NCBI RefSeq assembly: GCF_035920345.1
Contig: NZ_CP109149.1
Coordinates: forward strand, 248,001-312,000
Length of the DNA stretch: 64,000 nt
Reading direction: 5' to 3'
Source of the DNA: Nocardia vinacea
Lineage (GTDB): Bacteria > Actinomycetota > Actinomycetes > Mycobacteriales > Mycobacteriaceae
Shown here piece by piece: positions 51,461 through 61,350 of the stretch; position 1 is the first letter of the stretch, and the number at the start of each line of letters is the position of its first letter. The notes beneath the pieces are model-generated. The model made no database searches. It saw nothing but the letters and a program-made list of their open reading frames with translations, and had not been told where the DNA came from. The translations under genes and the position numbers were made by a program.

Positions 51461-52738
51461 CTATTTGATGCGGTCGATGATCTTCGCAGCGCCGCCGATG
51501 ATCGGCAGGAACCACGGGGGCCCGAAATGCCCGGGAACCGGGGGATTCTTCAGGTCTTCCCAGACGTTCGCGGTCTTGTCGCCGCCCATGTAGGCGACCA
51601 TCTTCTTGCCCATATGGGCAGCCATCTGGACACCGTGGCCGCTGTAGCAGAGCGAATAGAACACACCGTCGTGAACGCCGGCGTGGACCATCTGGTCCAT
51701 GGACAGATCGACCAGTCCTCCCCAGGTGTAGTCCACCTTGGCGTTGGACAGGTACGGGAACAGCTCGATCATCGCCTTGCGAAGAATTCTGCCGCTCTTG
51801 ACGTCCGAATCCGGGCTGGAGAGCGCGAAGCGGGCCCGACCGCCGAACAGCAGCCGGTTGTCCGGGGTGATGCGGAAGTAGTAGGTCAGCATCTTGCTGT
51901 CCGAGGACTGTCGCCGGTTCGGCAGAATTCGATCGACCACCTCCTCCGGCAGCGGCTCGGTGACGATGATGAAACTCCCGACCGGAATCACGCGCCGCTG
52001 CAGCCACGACGTCACGGCGCCTGTGTAGCCACTGGTGGCGACCAGCACCTGCTTCGCTCGCACGACGCCGCGGGTGGTGTGCACATCGTGCACGGTTCCC
52101 GAGACCTTGTGCAGTTCGGTAACCGCGGCGTTTTCACAGACGACTGCGCCCGCGGCAACGGCCGCCCCGGCCAGGCCGTGCACGAATTTCCCGACGTGCA
52201 GCCCGGCACCGAGCGGATCGAGCATCGCTCCGTGATAGAAATCGGAGCCGATTTCGCTGTGAATTTCGGACTTCGGGATGGTGACGACGTCGTAGTCGGC
52301 CAGGGCGGCCAGCTGCTCCTGTGATTTCAGCATTCCCTCGTAGTGGGAGGGGTGAAAGGCCAGCGAGAGTTTCCCGGACCGCTGGAAGTCGCAGTCGATG
52401 CCATAGTTGTGCACCAATTTCTCGATGGTGTCGATGGCATCGTTGTACTCTCGGAACATTTCCACGGCCCGGGTGCCCCCGTACCGCTTCACAGCGGTGT
52501 CGAAGCTGATCGCCAATCCCGTGGTCGCCATCCCTCCGTTGCGGCCGGATGCGCCCCAACCGACCGTATGCCGTTCGAGGACAGCAACACTCGCTCCTTG
52601 GTTGGCGAACTCGACCGCCGCGGAGAGCCCGGTGAATCCGGCGCCGATGATGGCGACGTCGACCGCGGCGGGCACCGGTGTGCGGCGGTAGTCGCCGGAG
52701 GGGTCGGAAGTGTCCAGCCAGTAGGGGATGAGTTTCAC
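51461..52738 (-). CDS. FAD-dependent amine oxidase (DadA/PuuB-like)
   Basis: 425 residues from ATG 52738. N-terminal FAD site VDVAIIGAGFTGLSAAVEFA; the GWGASGRNGGMATTGLAI segment is diagnostic of gamma-glutamylputrescine oxidase-type (PuuB/OrdL) DAO-fold enzymes; the C-terminal FAD segment SLCYSGHGVQMAAHMGKKM completes the fold. Oxidises a secondary or primary amine to an imine, giving an aldehyde and H2O2 or reducing equivalents. Followed by the ALDH 17 bases downstream. Confidence 0.9.
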   Translation of the reverse strand: MKLIPYWLDTSDPSGDYRRTPVPAAVDVAIIGAGFTGLSAAVEFANQGASVAVLERHTVGWGASGRNGGMATTGLAISFDTAVKRYGGTRAVEMFREYNDAIDTIEKLVHNYGIDCDFQRSGKLSLAFHPSHYEGMLKSQEQLAALADYDVVTIPKSEIHSEIGSDFYHGAMLDPLGAGLHVGKFVHGLAGAAVAAGAVVCENAAVTELHKVSGTVHDVHTTRGVVRAKQVLVATSGYTGAVTSWLQRRVIPVGSFIIVTEPLPEEVVDRILPNRRQSSDSKMLTYYFRITPDNRLLFGGRARFALSSPDSDVKSGRILRKAMIELFPYLSNAKVDYTWGGLVDLSMDQMVHAGVHDGVFYSLCYSGHGVQMAAHMGKKMVAYMGGDKTANVWEDLKNPPVPGHFGPPWFLPIIGGAAKIIDRIK

Positions 52739-52764
52739 GATTGACCTTTCGCCTTACCCGTGGC

Positions 52765-53439
52765 TCAGAGCCCGAGGAGTTTGTTGAGCTCGTCGAGCGA
52801 ATCGACGGTGGTGTAGTCGTAGCCCGTGGTGATGGGGTCGTAGCCACGGTCCAGCAGCACCAGGTTCCGGAAGCCCATGTCGTGCATTGGCATCAAGTCG
52901 TAGCGGGTGTGCGAGGAGACGTGCAGGAAGTCCTCCGGCTTGGCGTTCAGGGTGTCGAGCATGTACTCGAACGCCTGGTAGCGCGGCTTGTAGGCCTGGG
53001 CCTGCTCGGCGGTGTATACGGCGTGGAAGTCGGCACCAAGCTTCGGAACGCTGATGTCCAGGAAGCTGGTGTCGGCGTTGGACAGAATCACCAGCTTGTA
53101 GTTGTCGCCCATGGTCTTCAGCGGAGCCGGCACGTCCTCGTGGGCAACCCAGCCGCGTACGGCCTCAGCGAACTGTGCGCCGGCGCCTTCGGTCGGCCCA
53201 ATGCCCCACCGCTTACACACCCGGTCAAAGGAATCCTGAAGGATCTGCTCGTAAGGCTTGTAGTCGCCGCAGACCTCGTCGTACCGGTATCCGCGGAATA
53301 CCTTCTTGAACGCGGGCCACTGCTCTTCAGGAAGACGGCCCGCGAGCAGCCGGCGGGTGGTGGGATCGATGTCGAAGTTGATCAGCGTGCCGTAGCAGTC
53401 GAAGGAGACGTACTTCGGCCGGAAAGTCGTGTCTGCCAT
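52765..53439 (-). CDS. HAD-superfamily hydrolase, haloacid dehalogenase type II-like
   Basis: 224 residues from ATG 53439. Nucleophile Asp14 in YVSFDCYGTLINFDIDP, ILSNADTSFLD with the Ser/Asn pair, the Lys in QAYKPRYQAFEYML, and VSSHTRYDLMPMHDMGFRN match type II 2-haloacid dehalogenases (SFD(V/A)YGT; SNG; KP; S-x-x-x-x-D). Such proteins in amine-catabolic loci often lack proven dehalogenase activity, so a phosphatase or other HAD role is possible. First gene of the minus-strand operon, divergent from the ABC transporter. Confidence 0.87.
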   Translation of the reverse strand: MADTTFRPKYVSFDCYGTLINFDIDPTTRRLLAGRLPEEQWPAFKKVFRGYRYDEVCGDYKPYEQILQDSFDRVCKRWGIGPTEGAGAQFAEAVRGWVAHEDVPAPLKTMGDNYKLVILSNADTSFLDISVPKLGADFHAVYTAEQAQAYKPRYQAFEYMLDTLNAKPEDFLHVSSHTRYDLMPMHDMGFRNLVLLDRGYDPITTGYDYTTVDSLDELNKLLGL

Positions 53440-53827
53440 GGTCTTCCGTTTCATTGAAGAGGGGCGGCGAGAGTTCGGGAACCACTGCCGTTCCCGGGAG
53501 GATGCGGAGTTGCGGGCGGTGGTGGCCACCCTCACGCAGGACTTCCGTTGCCTGCTGAAACGACCCTAAGCCGCTGAATTGTCAATTGTCAACAGTTTGC
53601 TATCCGCGTACTGTGATTCAGTACACCACCCGGTCTGAAGGTGAACTACATCGCTGTTAACTGTCGACAATTCAGGGTCGAAGTGGTTGGATAAGCGCTA
53701 TCCGGGAGTGCAGACGCCCCGCACACATGCCCGCCACCTGCGGCGACGAATACCGACCGGCCGGGAATCTGAGAACCCGCGACCCGTTCAGCGAACCCTC
53801 CTTCGCTGAAATCATTGAAGGAAACCC
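53440..53827. promoter_or_regulatory. Divergent promoter with GntR-type palindromes
   Basis: Between the HAD operon and the transporter. Contains TTGTCAACAG (53586-53595), TACTG-N5-CAGTA (53609-53623) and CTGTCGACAA (53661-53670). The first and third share the YTGT-N2-ACAR pattern found before the aminotransferase (57709-57731) and the second GntR gene (61291-61300). Confidence 0.7.
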
Positions 53828-54745
53828 ATGAAGACACGAACAAAAGCCCAGGCCTTCGCGGCAGGTTTCGCTCTCCTGCTCGCACTGACCGCGTGCGGCA
53901 CCGCCGACAGGGATGGGGCCACCGGCTCGACATCGAATACGGCCGACATCTCCGAGGGCGTGCAGCCGGACCCCGCCGCGGTCGCCCTACTGCCCGCTTC
54001 CTACAAGGACAAGGGCGAACTGGAGGTGGCGATGGACCTCCACTACCCGCCGACCACCTTCCTCGCCGATGACAACACCACGCCGATCGGCCTCAACCCG
54101 GACGTGGCCCGCCTTGTAGCCAAGAAGCTCGGACTTGGGCTGAAGTTCGTCAACACCAGTTTCGACACCATCATTCCCGGCATCGATGGAGGGCGATACG
54201 ACTTCACCGCCACCTCCATGGCGCCCACGCCCGAACGGCTCAAGGTTCTGGACATGATCGACTACTTCAATAGCGGAGTCTCCGTGGCCGTGGCCCCCGG
54301 AAACCCGCTCGGCCTGAGCAACGACAATCTGTGCGGCAAGAACATTGCCGTGACGAAGGGCTCGAACGCGCAGCTCAAGCACCTGCCCAACGTCTCCGAA
54401 TGGACGTGTGTGTCTCAGGGCAAGCCAGCGATCAACGGCATCACCCTGCCCAACGTCCAGGAAGCGCTGACCCAGCTGGCCTCTAAGCGGGTCGACGGCG
54501 TCTTCTACGACACCGTCGCCCTGGTATGGGCACAAAAGCAGCAGCCCAAAGCGCTCAACGTCCTCACCCCGCAGGTCGACACGCGCTCGGAGCACAATGT
54601 CACCATCGCCCTCAAAAAGGGATCACCGCTGACTCCCGCGCTGCAAGCGGCTGTTCAGTCCGTCCTGAACAGTCCCGAATACCAGAAGTCGCTCTCCAAC
54701 TGGGGTATCAGCTCTGGGGCCGTTTCCGACGCCAAGCTCAACTAG
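53828..54745 (+). CDS. Amino-acid ABC transporter substrate-binding lipoprotein
   Basis: 305 residues from ATG 53828 (GAAGGA upstream). Signal peptide with lipobox LTAC (Cys23), so it is a membrane-anchored lipoprotein. The type 3 solute-binding fold is evident: ELEVAMDLHYPPTTFLADDN, LNPDVARLVAKKLGLGLKFV, VNTSFDTIIPGIDGGRYDFT, and a C-terminal helix ending YQKSLSNWGI. Binds a polar amino acid or related amine for import. First gene of transporter operon sharing a regulated divergent promoter. Confidence 0.92.
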   Translation: MKTRTKAQAFAAGFALLLALTACGTADRDGATGSTSNTADISEGVQPDPAAVALLPASYKDKGELEVAMDLHYPPTTFLADDNTTPIGLNPDVARLVAKKLGLGLKFVNTSFDTIIPGIDGGRYDFTATSMAPTPERLKVLDMIDYFNSGVSVAVAPGNPLGLSNDNLCGKNIAVTKGSNAQLKHLPNVSEWTCVSQGKPAINGITLPNVQEALTQLASKRVDGVFYDTVALVWAQKQQPKALNVLTPQVDTRSEHNVTIALKKGSPLTPALQAAVQSVLNSPEYQKSLSNWGISSGAVSDAKLN

Positions 54746-54754
54746 GGAGCAACC

Positions 54755-55669
54755 ATGGTGCAATTGACCACCCACGGAAGTAACCCGACGATGAACGGAA
54801 TGGATTCCGCCCTCAAGCCGAGGCTCCGGCGGCGAAGTGTGTTCGAGTACGCGGCTTGGACGGTGTGCATCCTGCTCGGTGTGGGCCTGATCGTGTCCGT
54901 CACGACTAATCCCAACTTTCAGTGGGACGTGGTCGCCAAATACTTCACCTATGAATCAATCCTGCGCGGGCTGGTCCTGACCATCGTTTTGACGGTGGTC
55001 AGCATGGTTCTCGGCACACTCCTGGGCCTGATCCTGGCGATCATGCGGTCCTCGAGCATCACACCGATTGCCGCAACAGCAGGGGTGTACATCACCTTCT
55101 TTCGTGGCACACCGGTGCTGGTTCAGCTGATCTTCTGGTTCAACATCGCCGCGTTGTACCCGAACCTGTCCATCGGCGGCATGGCCATCGACGTCAACGC
55201 CCTGATCACCCCGATCATGGCCGCGGTCATCGGCCTGACGCTCAATGAAGCGGCGTACATGGCCGAGATCATTCGCGGCGGGTTCTCCTCGGTGGGTAAA
55301 GGACAGATCGAGGCCGCCGACTCACTGGGGATGAGCGGCGCGATGAAGATGCGCAAGGTCATCATTCCCCAGGCGATGCCCTCGATCATTCCGGCAACCG
55401 GAAACCAGGTCATCGGCATGTTCAAGGAGACATCCCTGGTCAGCGTGTTGGGCGTCGCGGAGCTGCTCCAGAGCGCCCAGCTGATCTACGCGCGCACCTA
55501 CGAGACCATCCCGCTCCTGATCGTTGCGAGCCTGTGGTACCTCGCGATGACGCTCCTGCTGAGCTACCCGCAATCCCAGCTCGAAAAGAAATACTCCCGT
55601 TCAAGCTCCCGCCTTCCCCGGAAAGCGAAAAAGGTTGTGCTGACAGACCCGGAAGGTATTGCCCGATGA
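54755..55669 (+). CDS. Amino-acid ABC transporter permease
   Basis: 304 residues from ATG 54755 (GGGAG upstream). Polar amino-acid permease (HisM/GlnP type) with about five transmembrane segments; [15 protein letters not shown] is the typical start of the core, and [20 protein letters not shown] then [10 protein letters not shown] is the EAA loop contacting the ATPase. Only one permease is encoded, implying a homodimer. Stop overlaps the ATPase start (ATGA). Confidence 0.92.
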   Translation: MVQLTTHGSNPTMNGMDSALKPRLRRRSVFEYAAWTVCILLGVGLIVSVTTNPNFQWDVVAKYFTYESILRGLVLTIVLTVVSMVLGTLLGLILAIMRSSSITPIAATAGVYITFFRGTPVLVQLIFWFNIAALYPNLSIGGMAIDVNALITPIMAAVIGLTLNEAAYMAEIIRGGFSSVGKGQIEAADSLGMSGAMKMRKVIIPQAMPSIIPATGNQVIGMFKETSLVSVLGVAELLQSAQLIYARTYETIPLLIVASLWYLAMTLLLSYPQSQLEKKYSRSSSRLPRKAKKVVLTDPEGIAR

Positions 55670-56433
55670 CTTGCGACGGTACGATCCACGGCCGAGGAAT
55701 CCGTAAATCCTTCGGCACCAAGACAGTTCTGCAGAACATCGATCTCGACATCGCCAGCGGTGAGATCTGCTGCATCATCGGCCCCAGCGGGTCCGGAAAA
55801 TCGACCCTGCTGCGGTGCGTCAACGGCCTCGAGACGGTTGATCTCGGCGTGTTGAAGGTCAACGGTGAGCACTTCGGCTACTACGAGACGGACACCGCTT
55901 TCCACGCCCTGAGCCGCAAACGCCTGGCCGAACAGCGCACCAAGGTCGGCATCGTTTTCCAGCAGTTCAACCTGTTCCCCAACATGACCGCGCAGGACAA
56001 CATCATGGCAGGCCCCGTGCTGGTCAAGGGCGGCGACAAGAAGCAGGCATCCCAGCAGGCGCAGAAACTGTTGGCGAGCGTCGGACTGAGCGGGTTCGGC
56101 GGTCACTATCCCGCCCAGCTGTCCGGAGGTCAGCAGCAGCGCGTGGCCATCGCGCGGGCGTTGGCCATGGATCCGCAGATCATGCTGTTCGACGAGCCGA
56201 CCAGCGCCCTCGACCCCGAAAAAGTCGGTGAAGTCCTCGCCGTCATGAAGGACCTGGCCCAGAAGGGTATGACCATGGTCGTGGTCACCCACGAGATGGG
56301 TTTCGCCCGGGAGGTGGCGGACACCTTGCTGTTCATGGACGAGGGCTGCATCGTCGAACGTGGTGATGCCCGCGAGGTCCTTGCCCATCCGAAGGAACGC
56401 CGCACGCAGGCCTTCCTGGAAAAGGTGCTGTGA
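55666..56433 (+). CDS. Amino-acid ABC transporter ATP-binding protein
   Basis: 255 residues from ATG 55666. Walker [10 protein letters not shown] at 39-47, Q-loop in [17 protein letters not shown], signature [17 protein letters not shown], Walker [14 protein letters not shown] and the H-loop [12 protein letters not shown]. It matches GlnQ/HisP-type ATPases in length. The frame open upstream to 55534 lies inside the permease and is not used. Its TGA overlaps the following GTG (GTGA). Confidence 0.94.
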   Translation: MTCDGTIHGRGIRKSFGTKTVLQNIDLDIASGEICCIIGPSGSGKSTLLRCVNGLETVDLGVLKVNGEHFGYYETDTAFHALSRKRLAEQRTKVGIVFQQFNLFPNMTAQDNIMAGPVLVKGGDKKQASQQAQKLLASVGLSGFGGHYPAQLSGGQQQRVAIARALAMDPQIMLFDEPTSALDPEKVGEVLAVMKDLAQKGMTMVVVTHEMGFAREVADTLLFMDEGCIVERGDAREVLAHPKERRTQAFLEKVL

Positions 56434-57632
56434 ATACGATGGACGGACAGCTTGCCGTCATCGGTCTGGGCAGCATCGGCAGCATGGCTTTGTGGCAGGC
56501 TTCCCGCTTGTCCAACTCGGTGGTCGGTTTCGAGGCACAATCTCCGGGCCATGCCCGCAGCGCCGTCGGTGGGGACACCCGCCTGTTCCGCATGCTGTAT
56601 CGAGGTACGCCAAGCTACTACCCCATCCTCGAACGCTCCCGGCACCTGTGGAGCGAACTCGAGGTCGAAACGAGTCAGCACATCCTCACGCGCTGCGGCG
56701 GATTGTCGATCGGAACGGTGGACGGCCCCTATCTTCCGCACCTGCTCGACACCACCCGGCTCAACGGGGCGGACCACGAGATACTCAGCCGCGGGGCGAT
56801 GGCCGAGCGGTACCCGCAACACCACCTCCGCCCCGACGACCAAGCCGTGTTCGACCCCCATGCCGGTGCCCTGCGGACCGACCGCGCCGTCACTGCGGCG
56901 GTGGCCGCGGCGCAGGCGAACGGGGCAACAGTCCTCACCGACACCCCGATCGACGACATCCGGGAAACCGGCGACGGCGTGGTCGTCACCTCCGGCACCA
57001 ATTCCTGGACGTTCGAGAACGTCATCGTCTCCTCGGGCGGCTGGTCCCGGCGCCTGATGCCCGACTATCTGAAGGCGGTCACCGAAACACGGCGGATCTT
57101 CCTGTCGTGGTTCGTGGCCCGCGACGCGTCCGAGTTCTCGCCGGACCGATTCCCCATCTTCATCCGCATCTCCGGAGATCGCTCCATGTACGGGGCGCCC
57201 AGCGTCGATGGGGTGACCGTCAAGGCAACCCTGGACGGTCGCGGGGTCTTTACACCACAGGCCGATGCCGTGCCCCGAGACCTCACGGCAGATGAAATCG
57301 CGGAGACCACCGAGACGGTCACCGAGTTCCTACCCGGCCTTTTCCCCAGCATCGTCCGCTCCGACGCCTTCCCGGACCTCTATACCGCGGACCAGCACTC
57401 CCTTCTCGGCCCCCTGCGGGAGAACAGCAGAATTTACTGCGCCACCGGATTCTCCGGCGCCGGCTTCAAGATGGCATCCGGCTTCGGTGAGATCGCCGCC
57501 TCCGAGGCGCTGGGCGCCAAGTCCTTCCCGGAGCTCGATTTCGTGCGGCCCCAACGGTTCCGGCCACACCGCCAGCTGGACGGCCACGGCACGACCACCG
57601 AGCCGCCCGGTAACCGTCAGAACGTTCGCTAA
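56430..57632 (+). CDS. FAD-dependent oxidase, monomeric sarcosine oxidase/N-methyltryptophan oxidase-like
   Basis: 400 residues from GTG 56430, in the GTGA overlap with the ATPase gene; ATG 56439 is also possible. FAD site [20 protein letters not shown], the R-S-x-x-x-x-DTRLFR segment ([20 protein letters not shown]) as in MSOX/SolA, and C-terminal [20 protein letters not shown] with G-F-S-G. However the Cys that anchors FAD covalently in MSOX (around C-x-Y-T) is not evident. Would oxidise an N-methyl or secondary amino acid. Coupled to the transporter, so the imported solute is probably its substrate. Confidence 0.9.
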   Translation: MNTMDGQLAVIGLGSIGSMALWQASRLSNSVVGFEAQSPGHARSAVGGDTRLFRMLYRGTPSYYPILERSRHLWSELEVETSQHILTRCGGLSIGTVDGPYLPHLLDTTRLNGADHEILSRGAMAERYPQHHLRPDDQAVFDPHAGALRTDRAVTAAVAAAQANGATVLTDTPIDDIRETGDGVVVTSGTNSWTFENVIVSSGGWSRRLMPDYLKAVTETRRIFLSWFVARDASEFSPDRFPIFIRISGDRSMYGAPSVDGVTVKATLDGRGVFTPQADAVPRDLTADEIAETTETVTEFLPGLFPSIVRSDAFPDLYTADQHSLLGPLRENSRIYCATGFSGAGFKMASGFGEIAASEALGAKSFPELDFVRPQRFRPHRQLDGHGTTTEPPGNRQNVR

Positions 57633-57708
57633 GGCTTTACGTAAGTCACGCGCCGCGTGGCGAGGCCGGTGCCGCCTCGCGACGCGTCCCCCGCCACACG
57701 CCGATCTC

Positions 57709-57731
57709 CAATTGTCGATTGTTGACAATTG
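57709..57731. promoter_or_regulatory. GntR-type operator before the aminotransferase
   Basis: CAATTGTC-N7-GACAATTG perfect inverted repeat, with TTGTTGACAA at its centre (57719-57728). 26 bases upstream of ATG 57758. Confidence 0.72.
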
Positions 57732-57757
57732 ACAGCCCATCAGGAAAGTATCAAGCC

Positions 57758-59014
57758 ATGGCAACTCTCAGCCCCGCCCTCAAGCAGGCCACCCCCGTCG
57801 TCGTCGACTACGCCGCCGGCAGCTGGGTGTACGCGACAGACGGCAAGAAATACCTCGACTTCACCACCGGAATCGGTGTCACCAGCACCGGGCACTGCCA
57901 CCCGGACGTCGTCGCCGCTGCCCGCGAACAGGTCGGCAAGGTCGTGCATGCCCAGTACACGACGGTGATGCACAAGCCGCTGCTCGAGCTCACCGAGAAA
58001 CTGGGTGACTTCCTACCCGCGGGACTCGACAGCGTCTTCTACGCCACCTCCGGCTCCGAAGCGGTCGAGGCCTCGATCCGCCTGGCCCGGATGGCGACCG
58101 GACGACCCAACATCATCTCGTTCCACGGCGGCTTCCACGGCAGGACGGTGGGCGCGGCCTCGCTGACCACCGCCGGCACCAAGTTCCGTTCCGGATTCTC
58201 CCCAATCATGGGCGGGGTGCACATCGCCCCCTTCCCTCACGCCTACCGATACGGCTGGGACGAAGACACCGCTGTCGCCTTCGCCCTGAAGGAACTCGAC
58301 CACCTCCTGCAGACCATCAGCACCCCCGCCGATACGGCCGGGTTCATCATCGAACCCGTCCTCGGCGACGGTGGCTACATTCCCACCCCTCCCGCCTTCC
58401 TGCAGGGGTTGCGCGAACGCGCCGACCGGCACGGCATCGTGTTCATTCTGGACGAAGTCCAGGCAGGTGTGGGTCGCACCGGCAAGTTCTGGGGACACGA
58501 CTGGGCCGGAATCCGGCCCGACATCGTCATCACCGCAAAAGGCTTGGCCAGCGGCTTCCCCATCTCCGCGATTGCCGCATCCACCGAGCTCATGGCCAAA
58601 GCCTGGCCGGGCTCCCAGGGCGGCACGTACGGTGGCAACGCCGTCGCGGCGGCCGCCGGTGTCGCCACGCTGGGTGTCATCGAGCGCGAGAACCTGGTGT
58701 GGAACGCTCATGTTAGGGGCGAGGAGCTGCGTGCGGGCCTGGAAAGCCTGCGAACCGACTTCGCCGGAATCGGGAATGTCCGCGGCCGCGGCCTGATGCA
58801 GGGCATCGAGTTCACCACCGCCGACGAGACCCCCGACGCAGCGACGGCCCTGGCCGTGCAACAGGCCGCCGTCGCCGAAGAACTGCTGCTGCTGACCTGC
58901 GGTCCGTACGGCAACGTCATCCGCATCATTCCGGCGCTCAATGTCACCAGCGACGAAATCCAAAGCGGCCTGACCAAATTCACTCAGGCACTGAAGACAG
59001 CCACCACCGCTTAG
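57758..59014 (+). CDS. gabT: Class III aminotransferase, 4-aminobutyrate aminotransferase type
   Basis: 418 residues from ATG 57758 (AGGAAAG upstream). PLP enzyme moving an amino group from an omega-amino acid to 2-oxoglutarate. FTTGIGVTSTGHCHPDVVAA, VFYATSGSEAVEASIRLARM, ISFHGGFHGRTVGAASLTT, the acid FILDEVQAGVGRTGKFWGHD, and the PLP Lys261 in ITAKGLASGFPISA. Close in length and motifs to GABA aminotransferases. Followed by a succinate-semialdehyde-type dehydrogenase, the classical GABA pair. Confidence 0.92.
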   Translation: MATLSPALKQATPVVVDYAAGSWVYATDGKKYLDFTTGIGVTSTGHCHPDVVAAAREQVGKVVHAQYTTVMHKPLLELTEKLGDFLPAGLDSVFYATSGSEAVEASIRLARMATGRPNIISFHGGFHGRTVGAASLTTAGTKFRSGFSPIMGGVHIAPFPHAYRYGWDEDTAVAFALKELDHLLQTISTPADTAGFIIEPVLGDGGYIPTPPAFLQGLRERADRHGIVFILDEVQAGVGRTGKFWGHDWAGIRPDIVITAKGLASGFPISAIAASTELMAKAWPGSQGGTYGGNAVAAAAGVATLGVIERENLVWNAHVRGEELRAGLESLRTDFAGIGNVRGRGLMQGIEFTTADETPDAATALAVQQAAVAEELLLLTCGPYGNVIRIIPALNVTSDEIQSGLTKFTQALKTATTA

Positions 59015-59052
59015 GCACTCACTCCCGTCCCTCTATCACCGAAAGTGGACCC

Positions 59053-60507
59053 ATGAGCCCTTCCTTTGACGCCACCACCCTCCACACGGACCTGTTCATC
59101 GACGGCGTCTGGCGGCAGGCCGCCGGCGCCGCCACCTTCACCGTGGAAAACCCGGCGACCCAGGAAGTCATCGCCGAGGTGGCCGACGGCGGGCCCGACG
59201 ATGCCCTCGATGCCATCGCGGCCGCCGGTCGCGCGCAGCCGGTATGGAGCACCTCCACTCCGCGCGAGCGGGCGGACATCCTCCGCCGTGCCTTCGACCT
59301 CGTCATTGCCAACACCGACCGGTTGGCAGCCATCATGACCGCCGAGATGGGAAAGCCCCTCGCCGAAGCACGGGGCGAAGTCGCCTACGGCGCCGAGTTC
59401 CTGCGCTGGTTCTCCGAGGAGGCCATTCGTATCGGCGGAGACCACACCACCTCCGTCGACGGCAACACCCGAATCCTGATCAGTAAGGAACCGGTTGGGC
59501 CATGCGTACTGGTGACGCCGTGGAACTTCCCGCTAGCAATGGGTGCCCGTAAGATCGCCCCGGCGATCGCGGCCGGGTGCACGATGGTATTCAAACCCGC
59601 GGAACTGACACCACTGACCTCTCTGGCCTTGGTCGACATCTTCCAACAGGCCGGCCTGCCCGACGGCGTCCTCAACGTCGTCACCACCTCTGGCGCCGCC
59701 AGCGTGGTGGAGCCGTGGATGAACAGCGGAATCGCACGCAAGGTCAGCTTCACCGGGTCCACCGAAGTCGGCAAGATCCTGCTGCGCCAAGCTGCGGAGA
59801 ACGTCATGCGCAGCTCCATGGAGTTGGGAGGCAACGCCCCCTTCATCGTCCTGGCGGACGCAGACATCGAGCGGGCCGTCGAGGGCGCCATGAAGGCCAA
59901 GATGCGAAATATGGGCGAAGCCTGCACAGCCGCGAACCGCTTCTTCGTACACCGCTCCCTCGCAGCGGAATTCGGGGACAAACTGGCCAAGCGAATGAGC
60001 GAACTGCAGGTAGGCAACGGCGCGCTGGAGGGCACCGAGGTCGGTCCCCTCATCGAACAGAAGGGCCTGGACAAAGTCGAAGACCTGGTTGCCGACGCCG
60101 TCGCCAAGGGCGCCTGCATCCTGACCGGCGGCACCCGCCCCGAGGGCCCCGGGTACTTCTACACACCAACCGTCCTGACCAACGTTCCCCTCGACGCGCA
60201 ACTGATGACAACCGAGATTTTCGGGCCGGTCGCGGCAATCACACCCTTCGACAGCGAGGACGAAGCGGTGCGCCTGGCGAACGACACCGACTGGGGGCTT
60301 GTTGGATATGTATTCACAGAAAATGTCGACAAGGCCATGCGGTTCTCTTCCGCACTGGAAGTGGGGATGGTCGGACTGAATACCGGCCTCGTCTCGAACC
60401 CGGCGGCACCGTTCGGCGGCGTCAAGCAATCCGGATTGGGACGCGAAGGCGGCAAGATCGGAATCGACGAGTTCCTCGAGTCCAAGTACACCGCAATAGC
60501 ACGTTAG
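59053..60507 (+). CDS. gabD: NAD(P)-dependent succinate-semialdehyde dehydrogenase-like ALDH
   Basis: 484 residues from ATG 59053. LVTPWNFPLAMGARKIAPAI, FTGSTEVGKILLRQAAENV, catalytic Glu257 in MELGGNAPFIV and Cys291 in GEACTAANRFF; the ending NTGLVSNPAAPFGGVKQSGL and GREGG is typical of GabD. Oxidises succinic semialdehyde to succinate. Forms an operon with the aminotransferase 38 bases upstream and precedes a GntR regulator. Confidence 0.92.
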   Translation: MSPSFDATTLHTDLFIDGVWRQAAGAATFTVENPATQEVIAEVADGGPDDALDAIAAAGRAQPVWSTSTPRERADILRRAFDLVIANTDRLAAIMTAEMGKPLAEARGEVAYGAEFLRWFSEEAIRIGGDHTTSVDGNTRILISKEPVGPCVLVTPWNFPLAMGARKIAPAIAAGCTMVFKPAELTPLTSLALVDIFQQAGLPDGVLNVVTTSGAASVVEPWMNSGIARKVSFTGSTEVGKILLRQAAENVMRSSMELGGNAPFIVLADADIERAVEGAMKAKMRNMGEACTAANRFFVHRSLAAEFGDKLAKRMSELQVGNGALEGTEVGPLIEQKGLDKVEDLVADAVAKGACILTGGTRPEGPGYFYTPTVLTNVPLDAQLMTTEIFGPVAAITPFDSEDEAVRLANDTDWGLVGYVFTENVDKAMRFSSALEVGMVGLNTGLVSNPAAPFGGVKQSGLGREGGKIGIDEFLESKYTAIAR

Positions 60508-60544
60508 ACCGCTTTGCGCCTATGAGTGAGGTAGGGGAATTTCC

Positions 60545-61225
60545 ATGGCAGCACCGGAGGGGTTGCTTGTACTCGAGGGACGGCCCACTGCACAACTAAT
60601 TGCCGATCACCTGCGGGAACAAATCATCCAAGGGGTCTTCCGGCCTGGTCAGCAAATCAACGAATCCGTCCTCGCAAGTCAGCTGCACACGTCAAGGGGA
60701 CCAGTCCGCGAAGCACTGCAGCGGCTGGTCCAGGAGGGTATCCTTGTCAGTTTGCGGAACCGCGGGGTCTTTGTACCGGAGCTGTCGATCAGCGACATCA
60801 GAGAGATCTATGCCGTCCGAGAGGCGGTGGAATCAGCCTCCGCAAATATGCTCCTGGCCGCCGGGGAAAAACAAATCAATCTGACCTGCCAGTTGCTGAA
60901 AATAACCCTGACGGACATGGCAGAACAGGTTGATCTGTCAGACTGGCAAGCTCTCACCCGACTGGATATGCAATTCCACACGTTATTTGTAGAAGGGGCA
61001 GGGAATTCGCGTTTGATTCGGATTTACGACACCCTCGTCGCCGAATCGAGAATGTGCATCCGCAACCTCCGGGTGTCCTATCCGCGAGTGGACGTTCTGG
61101 TCCAGGAACACCAGAATCTCCTGGACCTGCTGGAAGCCGGGGACAACGACGGACTCCAGCAGGCCATCAGTCGTCACATGCGCACAGCCGTTGACGACCT
61201 CACCGCCACAACGCTTCAGGAGTAG
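60545..61225 (+). CDS. GntR family regulator (FCD domain), copy 1
   Basis: 226 residues from ATG 60545 (AGGGGA upstream). Winged helix: IADHLREQIIQGVFRPGQQI and VLASQLHTSRGPVREALQRL with the recognition helix SRGPVREAL. The FCD ligand domain (VREAVESASANMLLAAGE; DMQFHTLFVEGAGNSRLI; HMRTAVDDL) has the His residues that bind a metal and carboxylate. It is co-directional with the GabTD pair and probably responds to a pathway acid. Confidence 0.92.
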   Translation: MAAPEGLLVLEGRPTAQLIADHLREQIIQGVFRPGQQINESVLASQLHTSRGPVREALQRLVQEGILVSLRNRGVFVPELSISDIREIYAVREAVESASANMLLAAGEKQINLTCQLLKITLTDMAEQVDLSDWQALTRLDMQFHTLFVEGAGNSRLIRIYDTLVAESRMCIRNLRVSYPRVDVLVQEHQNLLDLLEAGDNDGLQQAISRHMRTAVDDLTATTLQE

Positions 61226-61290
61226 TTGGCCCGACAGCGTCGGTCATGCCCGGGCTAGGGCCGCTGGGTATTGAGGTGTAGTCTTGCCAA

Positions 61291-61320
61291 CTGTCAACAG
61301 GTCGACAGCAATGCTGTCAG
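61291..61320. promoter_or_regulatory. GntR-type operator cluster before GntR copy 2
   Basis: CTGTCAACAG (61291-61300) is followed by GTCGACAG (61301-61308) and CTGTCAG (61314-61320), three related half- or full sites in 30 bases, ending 30 bases before the start codon. Suggests strong autoregulation. Confidence 0.65.
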
Positions 61321-61350
61321 TTTACGGTGCATCGGAAAGGCAGCAGCAAG

